This document shows positions 33,652 to 43,989 of a stretch of 64,000 nt of DNA, piece by piece. The stretch's first letter is position 1. The number at the start of each line of letters is the position of its first letter. The stretch spans positions 139,996,001 through 140,060,000 of the forward strand of contig JBITNC010000001.1 of assembly GCA_050084985.1 (NCBI GenBank). Reading direction: 5' to 3'. The notes beneath the pieces were generated by a model. That model was not told the origin of the DNA and made no database searches. It worked only from the letters and a program-made list of their open reading frames with translations. The DNA is from Nageia nagi (lineage: Eukaryota > Pinophyta). A program made the position numbers and the translations under genes.

Positions 33652-35003
33652 ATATCCAAAGGAACAACATCAAGTAAAACTTCATCAATGTACTCCCTGT
33701 TAATCCCAAATTGCAACTTGCATTGTTGTGTTACCTTTAACTTTGAATTTTTATTAACCCATTCCAATGGATATGGGTTTGGATGAGGTTGAGTAGTGAG
33801 TGCAAGTGATTTGACATACTTTTCTACAATTAAGTTAGCTTGAGATCCAGAATCAAATAATGTATCAATCCTAGTCTTCTTAGCTTGCACCTTGATGTCA
33901 AAAAGTTCAATTTTCTTCTTTTCCTCATCTTCACTAGGTGTATTATGCAAAACCATACATGCCATTTTATCATATACATATGAACCATCTTCAATTTCCT
34001 TAGTAATAGTATTTGTTTGCTTCTTTTGAATTTTAGGTTTAGGGCATAATTCAGGATGCAATTTCCAACATTTAGCCTCTAAATGACCTTCTTTTTGACA
34101 ATGTGTACATACATCTTTAGACTTCTCTTTTTGTGTAGTAGACGTAGTTTTCTTTTTCCCCTTTCCTTTGTTCTTTTCAAAATCATTATTACTATTGTTA
34201 TTGGAAGCATTTTTCTTTTTCCCATCCTTAATGAATTTTCCCCTTTCTTCTAAGTGAGTGGCTTGTACACAAACTTTATCCAAATCATTTGGATCAAACA
34301 TCAATATTGTATGCCTTAAATAATTGTGCAAACCACCAATATACTTAAGAAGAGTATCTTTGGAATCAAGAGGAATACCTAGCATTGCAACTTTTCTTCA
34401 GAATTCCGTAGTGTACTCTTGCACACTTTTCCCTTTGCCTTGATAAAAAGTTTGCCATTCCATGACTGCCTTTTATCGATAACCCAAAGGATAAAATTGA
34501 TCTCTAAGCAATTATACAAAATGGGTCCAAGAAGCAATACAAGCTTGAATTGATTCATTCTTACTTTGCAAACAACTTTCCCACCAAACAAGTGCATTAC
34601 CACTCATTTTAAGAGTTGCTAATTGGATTTTATCCTCATCTCTTACAATTCTTTGAATTCTATAATATACCTCAATTTGTTTAATCTAATGGTCTAACTT
34701 CTTAGCATTCACTTCTCCAATAAAAGTAAGCAAACCAAATTTAACTTCCAATTTCAAAGGATAACTTTGAAAAACACTATGTGTATCATCATTGTCCATT
34801 TTATTACCTTTACTAGTTTCACCTTCATTTTTCTTGTATTGTTGTTCTTGAAAGTGTTGGAATTGTAGAGACATCTTTTGGAACATTGTGGAGAGATCAG
34901 CAATTTGCTTTTCCACATTAGACCCTCCTTCATTGGCCATGGCTCCAAGCTCTCTTTGCTTCTTTAGCCAAACTCTAGAACCAATTTCTAGATCCTCCTC
35001 CAT
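33510..35003 (-). pseudogene. Gypsy gag and protease
   Basis: One reading frame runs from ATG 35003 to about 33640, broken only by stops. Gag domain landmarks are YYRIQRIV, LVWWESCL, LRDQFYPLGY and GKSVQEYTTEF. The zinc knuckle CTHCQKEGHLEAKC is at 34068-34109 and the protease FDSGSQANLIV (DSGS 33843-33854) follows. Between 34379 and 34690 there are four stops: a TAG where a Trp is expected, two TAA where Gln is expected and a TGA where Arg is expected. A frameshift near 33640 leads into the RT frame. Confidence 0.88.
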
Positions 35004-35110
35004 AAATTATCCTTCTCCTTTCTTGCTTTGTGACCTAGTATACATGCAAGAACACTTTCCAAACACCAACAGCAATCTCAAAAATATAGGTTATCCCAAT
35101 GATTTCAACT

Positions 35111-35122
35111 GCTCTGATACCA
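35111..35122 (-). other. Gypsy primer binding site (initiator tRNA-Met)
   Basis: TGGTATCAGAGC on the - strand, four bases after the 5' LTR end. Same tRNA class as the nested Copia. Confidence 0.92.
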
Positions 35123-35126
35123 AACT

Positions 35127-36244
35127 TGATCCATAAACTATAAGATTAAAATTTCAATTTAACCTTTTCTTAGGCTCCATTCACACTTAAAATAATTAAG
35201 TGCTTGTAAAGGAAAATCAGGAACAAATTTGTAAACACAGAGAAGAGAAAAGCATTCACCATAGAAAGAGATAAGCAAAATTATCCTAGTTCACCCAATG
35301 TGGGCTACATCTAGCTTAAAAGCTCTCTACTATCAGTGGGTGGAATCACTTTACAAGGCCTCCATGGTCTTTCAAAACCTCCTCTCACATTCACAACACA
35401 CTCATAGCTCTAAAAATCACAACAAGAACTGAAAACAACCTTCTTGAAATCCTCCTTCTCCTCTAACATCCAATTTGCTCCCCTTTAATACAATTTTGGG
35501 GGCTAAAATTGGAGAGTATTACAAATAGGAAATTTGATACAAAACCTATTTTCAGATACCCATTAACCTCCTTGATCTTCCTATCAAATTTGGGCTCAAA
35601 TGGTTGTAAAAATCTCCCCAAAATGAACTCTAAAATTGAAATAATATGCTCACTAGATTGTTTTAGGCTTACAGAATTAACTCAGCCTAATAATAGGACC
35701 TTAGGTGAATTAAAAATCACCATAAACCTTTAAAAGCACCAAAAATACATTAAAAAAACCTAACATTATGTGGGTGCACTGTGGTGATGACACATGGCAT
35801 GCTTAGAATAAGTCAACCTTCTATTGACTGGCGATGGCAACTTGGCTGGCGGTCTGGCTGGTGGTCTCATTCATGTGGGTGATCAAATGGTCAAATAGGC
35901 AATCACACATGGGCAGATTAGCTAGTGTGGGTAGCTTGCCACACAGGTGGCTTGGCGGTCTCCATGTAGTCCTTCTTTCACCTGCCTCATCACCTCCACA
36001 CGGTCCCTATCACACCTACATGGTCTGTACGATGGTAAGCGGGCCACCCAAAACATTTTTTTTTAATTTAATCCTTTTAATTTTTTTTCTCAAAATACAC
36101 AAACAAAATTAATATCATATCTTCCACATACAAACTCGGATTCATGATCCAAAAGAAGCATCAGAAAGCTAAAGATAAGGTAATCACAATGAACACATTG
36201 AAATGGAGATTACTAAATGTTGAAGAGATCCAAATTTTGGATCA
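35127..36244 (-). repeat. Gypsy 5' LTR (right)
   Basis: 1118 bp, TGATCC..GGATCA, aligns with 20252-21406 with many transitions and a net 37-bp loss. Much more diverged than the Copia LTR pair, in line with the nesting order. Confidence 0.93.
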
Positions 36245-36765
36245 TATATTTACAATATAATATTGATATTATCATTCTTTGAAATCATGCAAATTGGATC
36301 AAATCTATAATAAACAAGATATGCACATGAGACCTGGTATCTCTAGCCATGCCATGAACTACATTTTGAACTTGAAGATCTCATTATGCATAAGGAAATC
36401 TATTAGTGTCATGTCAATAGATCATGAACAACATCAATGTTGTAGATCTTGAGATTCGATACCTTTTGCACTAAGAGAAACTGCTCTTCAAATCTTGAGA
36501 CTTCAGTATGCAGGAATAACTTCGTCAACACCTTTGATGCAATTAAATCACTCCATCAATGAAGTGGATTTAGGAGAATTACTTCAAACACAAAGAATAG
36601 AAAATGATCCTTAGCATTAAGGCATAATAAATCTAAGGCAATAGGTGGCATCAATAAAAATCATTATAATTATGGTACTCTCCTTAGACTTGCTTGCTTC
36701 TTGATGATTCTAGATTATGAATGTCTTTCCTTAATCTTCTTTTATACTTACTTTGGTGCCTTTCT
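36245..36765. repeat. 555-bp dispersed repeat, copy A (split by the Gypsy)
   Basis: Aligns with 38760-39275 (for example 'gaactacattt..aacttgaagat', 'cttgatgcaattaaatcactc', 'actctccttagacttgcttgcttct'). Its first 45 bases lie at about 20207-20251 on the other side of the Gypsy element. Confidence 0.85.
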
Positions 36766-37036
36766 TGATATTTGCTCATTATATTGCTTATGGTGCTTTT
36801 CTTGGCATTTGTAACATTTTTACAATATTATTTTTTAAATATCAAAAATATGATTTTGTAAACAATAAAAAATATTTTTTAGGTGTTTACAATTTGCCCA
36901 TTTTTAAATATTTAATGAAAGGAACTAAAATTGTATAATTCAAAGAAGAATTAAGAAAGAAAAATATATGCTTAAAATTGAACTATACTTCCCTTATCAT
37001 TGTTGATTTGATGTTCCTTATATGTCTATTTTTGAC
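36766..37036. other. AT-rich spacer
   Basis: No gene seen between the 555-bp repeat and the CACTA-type element. Confidence 0.4.
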
Positions 37037-37039
37037 TTG

Positions 37040-38245
37040 TACTACAACATAAAATAGATTTTTCATTAGGGCATGTGTCAGACCTTGAAAAAAAAGTGTC
37101 TGACACTACTTGTGATACATTGTATTAGGATGGCATTAATTTTTTGTTAGAGTTTCTAATAATATTTTTGATGTTATTTCTGACTCTATTACTTATTCTA
37201 TTTCCAACACTATTTCTATAACATCAAAATCATGAAAATAAAAGAGACTCAAGAGAGATGCAAATCATTGCACATGGATTGATTAAGAAATACCATAAAC
37301 CATTGATTAAATCTCAATGGATAATTGATGGTCCATGTTGCTACCTCCACCACTATCATGACGTTGATATAAACCTCACCCTACTTTTGAAGATGATGGA
37401 CTTTTGTTATTCACATTTTCATATTCATGCAGTCTCATCACTCACCCACTAAAATGATGTGAATATCACTCTTGCACAACTTTATCAAGATGGGTAGTTG
37501 AAGCATGCAATGCATATTTTGCTTACTACAAATATATATACACACTTCTAGAGGGAAAACTCCTTCATTCACTAATCAATCATATTGAAAATAAATTTGA
37601 TCCATCCATGCATAAATTTCTACAAGATAAACTTATCCACATGTATGTCAATTATGCAAGTTTGGAGGATGCCCTTGAATTTTTTGATCATGTGACTGAA
37701 TGAGATATCTTCTCATTGAATATGATAGTTTTAGGTTACCAAATGCATGGCCTTCCTGTACAAGCATTGATATTATTTCACCAAATACAATAAATAATAG
37801 CACTAGTCTAACCAGATCAATTCATCTTTCTCAACACCACCAAAATAGGATATTTGCAATAGGGTTTATACATACACCAAAGACTCTTTAAAAGCATATT
37901 TCAAGGATTGCAAATCATAGATTATATTTTTTCCCCAAAATTCTAACTTCTTACGCTAATACTATAGTCAAAATTGATGTTTTTATGGCCTCTCAATTCT
38001 AATTTTGATGCAATTTGATATCAATTCTAATGCCATATGATGCTAATTCTAACGTAATTTATGACACTAAATATCTTTAACTCTTATATGTAATGCCTCC
38101 ATGTCTGAATCCCTAGGTGATGCAATACATAACATAATCTTTTTCATGTCATTTAGCGATAAATATGGCATCAGGCCTATCAAGAGCTAATTTTTTTTAA
38201 AAACAAATTAGTTTTTTATGTTCACTATGAGTTTATGTTGTAGTG
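37040..38245 (+). mobile_element. Non-autonomous CACTA-type transposon carrying a PPR fragment
   Basis: The right end, read inward, is CACTACAACATAAA and the left end is TACTACAACATAAA, a 14-bp terminal inverted repeat with one mismatch. CACTACAA is the signature end of CACTA (En/Spm) elements. A perfect 3-bp duplication, ttg, flanks it (37037-37039 and 38246-38248), the length expected for that superfamily. It is 1206 bp, with no transposase, a subterminal inverted repeat (GTGTCAGAC..GTCTGACAC, 37076-37112) and a captured PPR fragment inside. Confidence 0.75.
37459..37925 (+). pseudogene. PPR gene fragment inside the CACTA-type element
   Basis: On the + strand the N-terminal region of a PLS-type PPR gene is readable across stops: VNITLAQLYQDG, a stop, LKHAMHILLTTN (near 37459-37530), then MYVNYASLEDALEFFDHVTE (from about 37640), DIFSLNMIVLGYQMHGLPVQAL, then FHQIQ and GLYIHQRLFKS. 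These match successive P, L and S motifs. At least six stops are present. It differs from the PPR piece in the Copia leader and lies on the opposite strand. Confidence 0.8.
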
Positions 38246-38248
38246 TTG

Positions 38249-38721
38249 GTTGTCCCATGTATCAAGTATGAAGGATAGTAGCCAAGATATATAAAAATTA
38301 AAAACTTTTTCTTCTAGCAAAATTCTACTCTCAAAGATACTCCCCTTTGGTTGCCTTAGGAATTCACCATTGGTATATGTTGGAGTAGTGGGCAATGCAT
38401 CAACATTAGTATATGTCATAACAATGACCAATGCATCAACATTGGTATTGCATCAACATTGGTATCTACCAAAGTAGTATCAATGAAGTTTTTTGTCAGA
38501 GTAGGATCAAATGAAGGGCTTATATAAAAAAAAATTCACTATGTCCATGCCTTTCCTATAGACAAAAAACTTTATTGGCATTATTATTTCAGAATTTTTT
38601 TATGGCATCAATGTCCTAATCATAGATAAACAAAATTGTATATGCTATCAATTCCTTCTTAGATATGCATAAAAGTTTTTTGTAAAGGATAAAATCCCTT
38701 GAAACATATGGGTTCACCAAA
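38249..38721. other. AT-rich spacer with short ATCAACATTGGTAT repeats
   Basis: The phrase 'gcatcaacattggtat' and close variants recur about four times between 38397 and 38465. No gene seen. Confidence 0.5.
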
Positions 38722-39275
38722 ATATAGATATATAAAAATGTATTAAATAAATAATTTATTTGTATATTTATAATATAATATTGATATTCTCTAAAATCAT
38801 GAAAATTAGATCAAATATACAATAAACAAAGTATGGATCTAAGATCTAGTATCTGTAGCCACATCATGAACTACATTTCAAACTTGAAGATATCAATATT
38901 CATAAGGAACTTTTTTGTTGTCATGCCAACAAACCACAAACATTGTCAACTCTATAGATCTTGAGATCTGGGACCTTTTACACCAAAACAAATTTCTTTT
39001 CATATATGGAGACTTTTTACATACATGAATAACTTCATCAACGCCCTTGATGCAGTTAGATCACTCTTTTGATGGAGAGGATTCAAGAGAATTAGCCTAA
39101 TTGCAAAGAATATGAAATGATCCTTAGAACTAGGGCATGACAAATCTAAGGTAATAGGTGGTATCAACATAATGTGTTGTAACTATGGCACTCTCCTTGG
39201 ACTTGCTTGCTTCTCCTTAATGATTCCAAATGATGAATGTCTTACCTTGATCTTCTTTTATACTTACTTTAGAAT
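38722..39275. repeat. 555-bp dispersed repeat, copy B (uninterrupted)
   Basis: Aligns with copy A on both sides of the Gypsy insertion: 'attaaataaataattt.tttgtatatttataatataatattgatat' is continuous here at 38742-38785, whereas in copy A it is split between 20251 and 36245. Confidence 0.85.
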
Positions 39276-39289
39276 TTTTCTATGCTATA

Positions 39290-40540
39290 TGATAACAATT
39301 ACAAGCAATAAATCCCTAAATCTCAAACATAATACTTTTGTTATAGTTTTATGTAAAATATTCAACAATGTAATAGGATTCTAGCTAGTGATTCATATAG
39401 GGTTATCTAGTTTACAAATAAATTTAATAATTTTTTATTGATAATTTCTCCTAATGTTCCTTTTTATGCATTCTTTATATACATGTAAAATATCAAGCCC
39501 AACTATTGGCTATAGAGTTTTATCAAATTCATTTGAAAAACTATCAATACCTAGTGCCTTATCATTGGTTATGGCTAATATAGCCTTACACAATTCCTTA
39601 GTGGAAAGGGTATGATCACAATCTACTTTTTGAATATCTAAAATACTTTTTGAGATTACTACCATAAACTTATATAATGAAACTTGATGATATTTAATGA
39701 ATGGTTCTATATATATAATGAGCAACAAACTTGGATAAGATATTAAATTATCATAATATAAATCAAATATTATCCATTATTATAACTTTTTATTTGGTGG
39801 AATTAATTTGATATTGAAGCATTTGAAAAACCTTATTAGTGACCTTATCCCCCATTTGCAACTAATGCAATCGATTTCAAACTTGAGCTTCATAATTTTA
39901 TATAATTTAAATTTTATGTCAAATAAAAACCAATTCCTACAAGATAAGTTCATTTAATGGATTTTTTTTTCATCCCTTAATAGAGTTAAGCATGTTTTTG
40001 AGTTAAGGTTAAATTAGATCATTTTTTAAACTTAGCTAACTAAGCACCATATGACCATAGTAAAATGGTATTTAGTATAATGGCATTCTCATATTAGGGA
40101 ATCCATCCTTCCTCTCCAATAATTTAAGGAAGTGGGTTCTAAACTTATTGAATATGTTTCACTATCAGAGGGTTTAATATAAAATAGGTATTCATAATAA
40201 GCCCATATCTAGAGGGGAATATGATCAAAAAGAGAAAAACTTGGTAATGGAAACATTATAAAAAGTAATTAGAGATCAAAAATAATATTAGATTTATTAT
40301 AGAGCATAGCTCAAACAATTATTTTCTATACTCTCTTAACTCCCTATAAAAATTTGACCAAGTATGCTAAATAGCAAAGTTTCATTGATGTTTTATAAAT
40401 GATGAATTAGGATCAAAGATGCTAATAGTTTAATGCTTGTAAAAGTTATGTTTATTTTCCTTTATACCAACATTGAGAAATAAAATCAATATTTTCATTC
40501 GATAATTTCACCATGTTAAAATTATCACAAAAATATATGG
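39290..40540 (-). pseudogene. LINE (non-LTR) retrotransposon relict, endonuclease and RT pieces
   Basis: On the - strand an endonuclease-like DNFNMVKLSNENIDF lies near 40510. About 800 bases later an RT start reads STKELCKAILAITNDKALGIDSF (39610-39540), matching the LINE pattern 'S..E...A...M...KAPG.DGF'. IKFICKLDNPI and NPITLLN follow (39430-39380), matching 'I.LIPK......RPI.LLN'. Many stops and frame changes occur. It abuts copy B of the 555-bp repeat, which may have cut it. Confidence 0.55.
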
Positions 40541-41337
40541 TTGGATGCAAAAATTTAGGTCCACTGTAAGGCCAAAAAGTGGAAGTGTTTTCCTTGATTT
40601 TCAATTTTGGGTATAATTGATCTCAAAATTTGAAGTACTTAGACATGGAATCATGAAAAAGGTCACTAAGGTGAAAATGTAGTTCTGAAAGTTTAGTTTT
40701 CAAATATATAATTTATTCCAATACCCAAATCATATAATTTAAAATTCGATAGGATGAACAAATACTAATTTTTTTAAAAAATTGACCATAGCATGCACGT
40801 GTCCATCACACATAATTTGGCTAAAATCAAGGTATTTTTTAAAATTCTTTAATTAATTTTGTATCAGGCATGTTTGTGGTTTTGAAAAGTGCTCATGTTC
40901 ATCACACATAATTTGATCTAAATATTTTTTCAATTTTTTTCTTATATTAAATTCTCTAAAGCTTATCCCTATATAACTTTTTTGCATAAATCCACAAAAA
41001 ATAAAACTTATTAAGAAAATGTGAGACCCTCATATTTCAAGTATATGGACCAATTTCATCGAAAATTAATAGAAAAATATAAAATCTTCTCTAATTGTAA
41101 AAAATTACATATTTGAATTCATCACTCTTTCATCTAAAATGGGTTTCAATTTCATGAAAAAAATCAATCAAAATCACCATGAAATGTATGCTTGAACTTA
41201 CAATTTTGTAATGAAATCAACCATGGACATTTACTTGCAAGTCCAAGATAAAAGTTTGGCTCACCAAGCCTTTTTCAAGCCTAAATTTGAGGCTAAGCGG
41301 TTTGGAAGGGGGTGGGCGAAAAGTGAATTTTTAATAT
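40541..41337. other. AT-rich spacer
   Basis: No gene recognised. Confidence 0.4.
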
Positions 41338-41396
41338 ATTGAGATCCCAATATGTTTTACAATGGTAACAATTGTAAAACATATTAGAATCTTGAT
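41338..41396. repeat. Long imperfect hairpin with a GAGATCCCAATAT arm
   Basis: AATATGTTTTACAAT and ATTGTAAAACATATT are perfect 15-bp complements around a 7-base loop. Pairing continues outward (TTGAGATCCC against GAATCTTGA) with mismatches, for a stem of about 26 bp. Confidence 0.75.
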
Positions 41397-42534
41397 TTTT
41401 ATTAAATTGTTAGGACAAAAAATCACCTTCTTGGATAGATATGTTCTCTACATCATTCCTCTTCCCCTTCATATAGTACAATACAACACGAAAGTAAGTG
41501 ATATTTTTTGCAAAAATTAGCTTGATTTTTTCATATGCATTTACCTTATTCAATCATATAGGCATCTATTTCAATTAATTTGAAGTTGAATTAAGTTTTT
41601 TATGAAGAGAAGGTATTAAATCCTAAAGAAACCATTGCAATTACGATTTTATTTTGAAGATATATAACATTAAATTTGTAAAATTGAAAGCTAATAAACA
41701 CCATGGGTAATAAAAAATGCCAAATAAGGAGAGGAAGGAAGATCATGTCATTTGGAGAAATTCTTACAAAACAAGAGTAGGATGAAAAATAGAAGAGAGA
41801 AAAAAGAGTAGAGAATAAAGAACCAAATTGTAATGAAGCATATGAAAGTTCCATCCCAATTGAAGAGAATGTGAATGTATATATTATTGTATAAGATTCA
41901 TGTGTTGAAAAGGAGAATGCACCATTGAATGAAGCTTCAAATTCAATGACTATGGAAATGAATGCAAGTATGTATTCGAATATTCATATCCTTTTATAAT
42001 TTTAGGTGCTTTTCAACAATCTCATGGTACTTCTTCAAATTATTGATAAATTATTTAATTAATAAACTCCTCTTGATAGTATCATGGATTATTGATTAGG
42101 TTTATTTCCACTTTCAAAAGTTCCTTCCATAAACCACGTGAAATGATAACTCTAGCTCATGTTTGTACTCCTACTACTAGAGTTGTTCTTATAATTTTGC
42201 TTGTACAAATACTAAATCCTATAGGTAATCAAGTTATTTCATACTCCTATTAATTACATTAAGAAACTTAATTATGAGAATTACTAATAATGGCTCATAT
42301 AGGAATTTGATTATGAGAACTATAGTCAAATGATTAATGTTATGAATGAAGTTACATCACTATTGATGTTTGCTTAACTAGAAGGAAAGAGGATTCTCTA
42401 AATAGATCATACATGATTTTACTCTCTTTTTATTCCTATGTTGAATTTATTGAACTATAAAAACCTATTTAATTGAACAAGGAAAGCTATTAAATCAATG
42501 CATATCATAACACTTTTAAACATGAACTACATAC
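41397..42534. other. AT-rich spacer
   Basis: No gene recognised. The open stretch at 41600-41854 (-) is hydrophobic low-complexity translation of AT-rich DNA. Confidence 0.4.
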
Positions 42535-42850
42535 ATAGATAGATAGATAAGTCTAATAACATTAGTTTATTTAACTCCAAAATTTTTTAGAACCTATAAA
42601 ATTATATTCAAAAGTATTTACAAACATATATTTGAATGATTATTTCTCACAAACACATAGAATATTAATTTCCAACGGGTTTGAAAACTTTACCAACAAT
42701 CATTTGTAGGACCTTTCAAAGTTTATCTAGAAGTGAATAGATAGATAGATAAGTCTTTTAATATCATTTTAAACTTAATTAGATTATAGTAACTATCAAA
42801 TTTTATCCAAAATTATTTACATATATATAGTTGTTTGATTATTTTTCATA
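42535..42850. repeat. Tandem copies of a roughly 200-bp AT-rich repeat
   Basis: 'agatagatagataagtct' recurs at 42538 and 42740, each followed by related sequence up to 'aatatattt.aatgattatttctca.aaac.aatag.atattaat'. A related single copy is at about 61318-61440. Confidence 0.6.
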
Positions 42851-42899
42851 AACAAATAGGATATTAATATGACCACTTGGCTAAAGCAGTTAAACAATT

Positions 42900-43790
42900 T
42901 GCAAACAGGGTTACACATTTGGCTAATGAGGTTACTCAAGTTTAAATATTTTAATGGTTACTTGGTTTTAAGAGTTTAAAGGTTAAAGGTTTAATATTTT
43001 AATGTTTTAGGGTAAATGGTTTAAGATTTTAAGTGTTTAGGGGTAGGATTTTAGGGTTTAGGGTAATAAGGTTTACATTTTAGTGTTTAGCTTTTAGAGG
43101 TTTAGGGCTTAAGGGCTTAGGTTTTAGCTTTTAGAGGTTTAAGGAACTTTTAAGTCCTATCAAAGTTTTTCCAATGGGGTCAAACATTTGACTAATGGGG
43201 TCAAACATGATTTTAAATGGGCTAAAGAGTTTAAGGATTACTTGGGTTTAGGAAATTAAGGATTAAGGGTTTACGAGTTTAGAGGTTTAGGGTTTAGATT
43301 TTAGGGGTTTAGGGTTTTAGTATTTAGGTTTTAGTAGTTTAGGGCTTAAGGGTTTAGGGTTTAGATTTTAATAGTTTAGGGTTTGTATGTCTTATCAAGG
43401 TTGGCCAATGGGGTTAAACAAAATTTGGCCAATGGGGTTAAACATGTTATGTTAAAGGGGTTAAAGAGTTTAAGGGATACTTGGGTTTAAGAGTTTAAGA
43501 GTTAAGGTTAAATAAGATTTTAGTGGTTTAGGGCTTAAGGTTTTAGATTTTAAGGGTTTATAGTTTAGGATTTGTAGGTCCTATCAAGGTTTTTCCAATG
43601 AGGCTAAACAAAATTTGATCTATGGGGCTAAACATGTTATGTTAAAGGGGTTTAAGAGTTTAAGGGTTACTTGGGTTTAAGAGTTTAAGGATTAAGGGTA
43701 AATAAGAGTTTAGTGGTTTAGGGATTAAGGTTTTAGGTTTTAAGGGTTTAAGTTTTAAATTTTAGGGTTTGTAGGTCCTATTAATATTTG
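42900..43790 (+). repeat. Interstitial telomere-like (TTTAGGG-type) repeat with 190-235-bp higher-order units
   Basis: Many degenerate copies of GGTTTAGGG/GGTTTAAGG, close to the plant telomere unit TTTAGGG, are organised in higher-order units that each start with a GTCCTATCAAGGTTTTTCCAATG-like block (near 43154, 43388, 43578 and 43773) and contain 'ttaaacatgttatgttaaaggggtt' and 'tttaaggattacttgggttta'. Confidence 0.8.
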
Positions 43791-43989
43791 GCCTTTGAAA
43801 GGTGTTAAACAAAATTAGTTCATTGATTTTATTTTCATGATTTCCTACATCTCAACCTTGAATGTAAATGTAACTAGTTCATTGATTTTATTTTATTTTC
43901 ATCATCTCTTATATATATATTGATTACATAAAGTTTACAATTTTCCTTTGACTATTAGCTTAATGCTTGATTAAGTCTTCAACAACTCA

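Larger units (their letters stand above)
20252..36244 (-). mobile_element. Ty3/gypsy LTR retrotransposon, - orientation, split by a nested Copia
   Basis: Both LTRs begin TGATCC and end GGATCA. The element is flanked by a perfect 5-bp duplication, tatat (20247-20251 and 36245-36249). A primer binding site and polypurine tract sit at the expected places. Domain order on the - strand is gag, zinc knuckle, protease, reverse transcriptase, RNase H, integrase, which defines Ty3/gypsy. Without the Copia it is about 6.8 kb. The LTRs differ by many transitions and by 37 bp in length, and all coding parts carry stops, so it is old and inactive. Confidence 0.95.

Noticed and set aside
34379-34603. 74-codon minus-strand open frame inside the Gypsy gag
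   Set aside because: It is in a different frame from gag. The real gag frame through this stretch carries the gag-domain residues and is broken only by four stops.
37258-37452. 64-codon open frame at the left of the PPR fragment taken as a separate gene
   Set aside because: It lies inside the 1.2-kb CACTA-type element, next to a PPR piece broken by stops, and shows no independent family motif.
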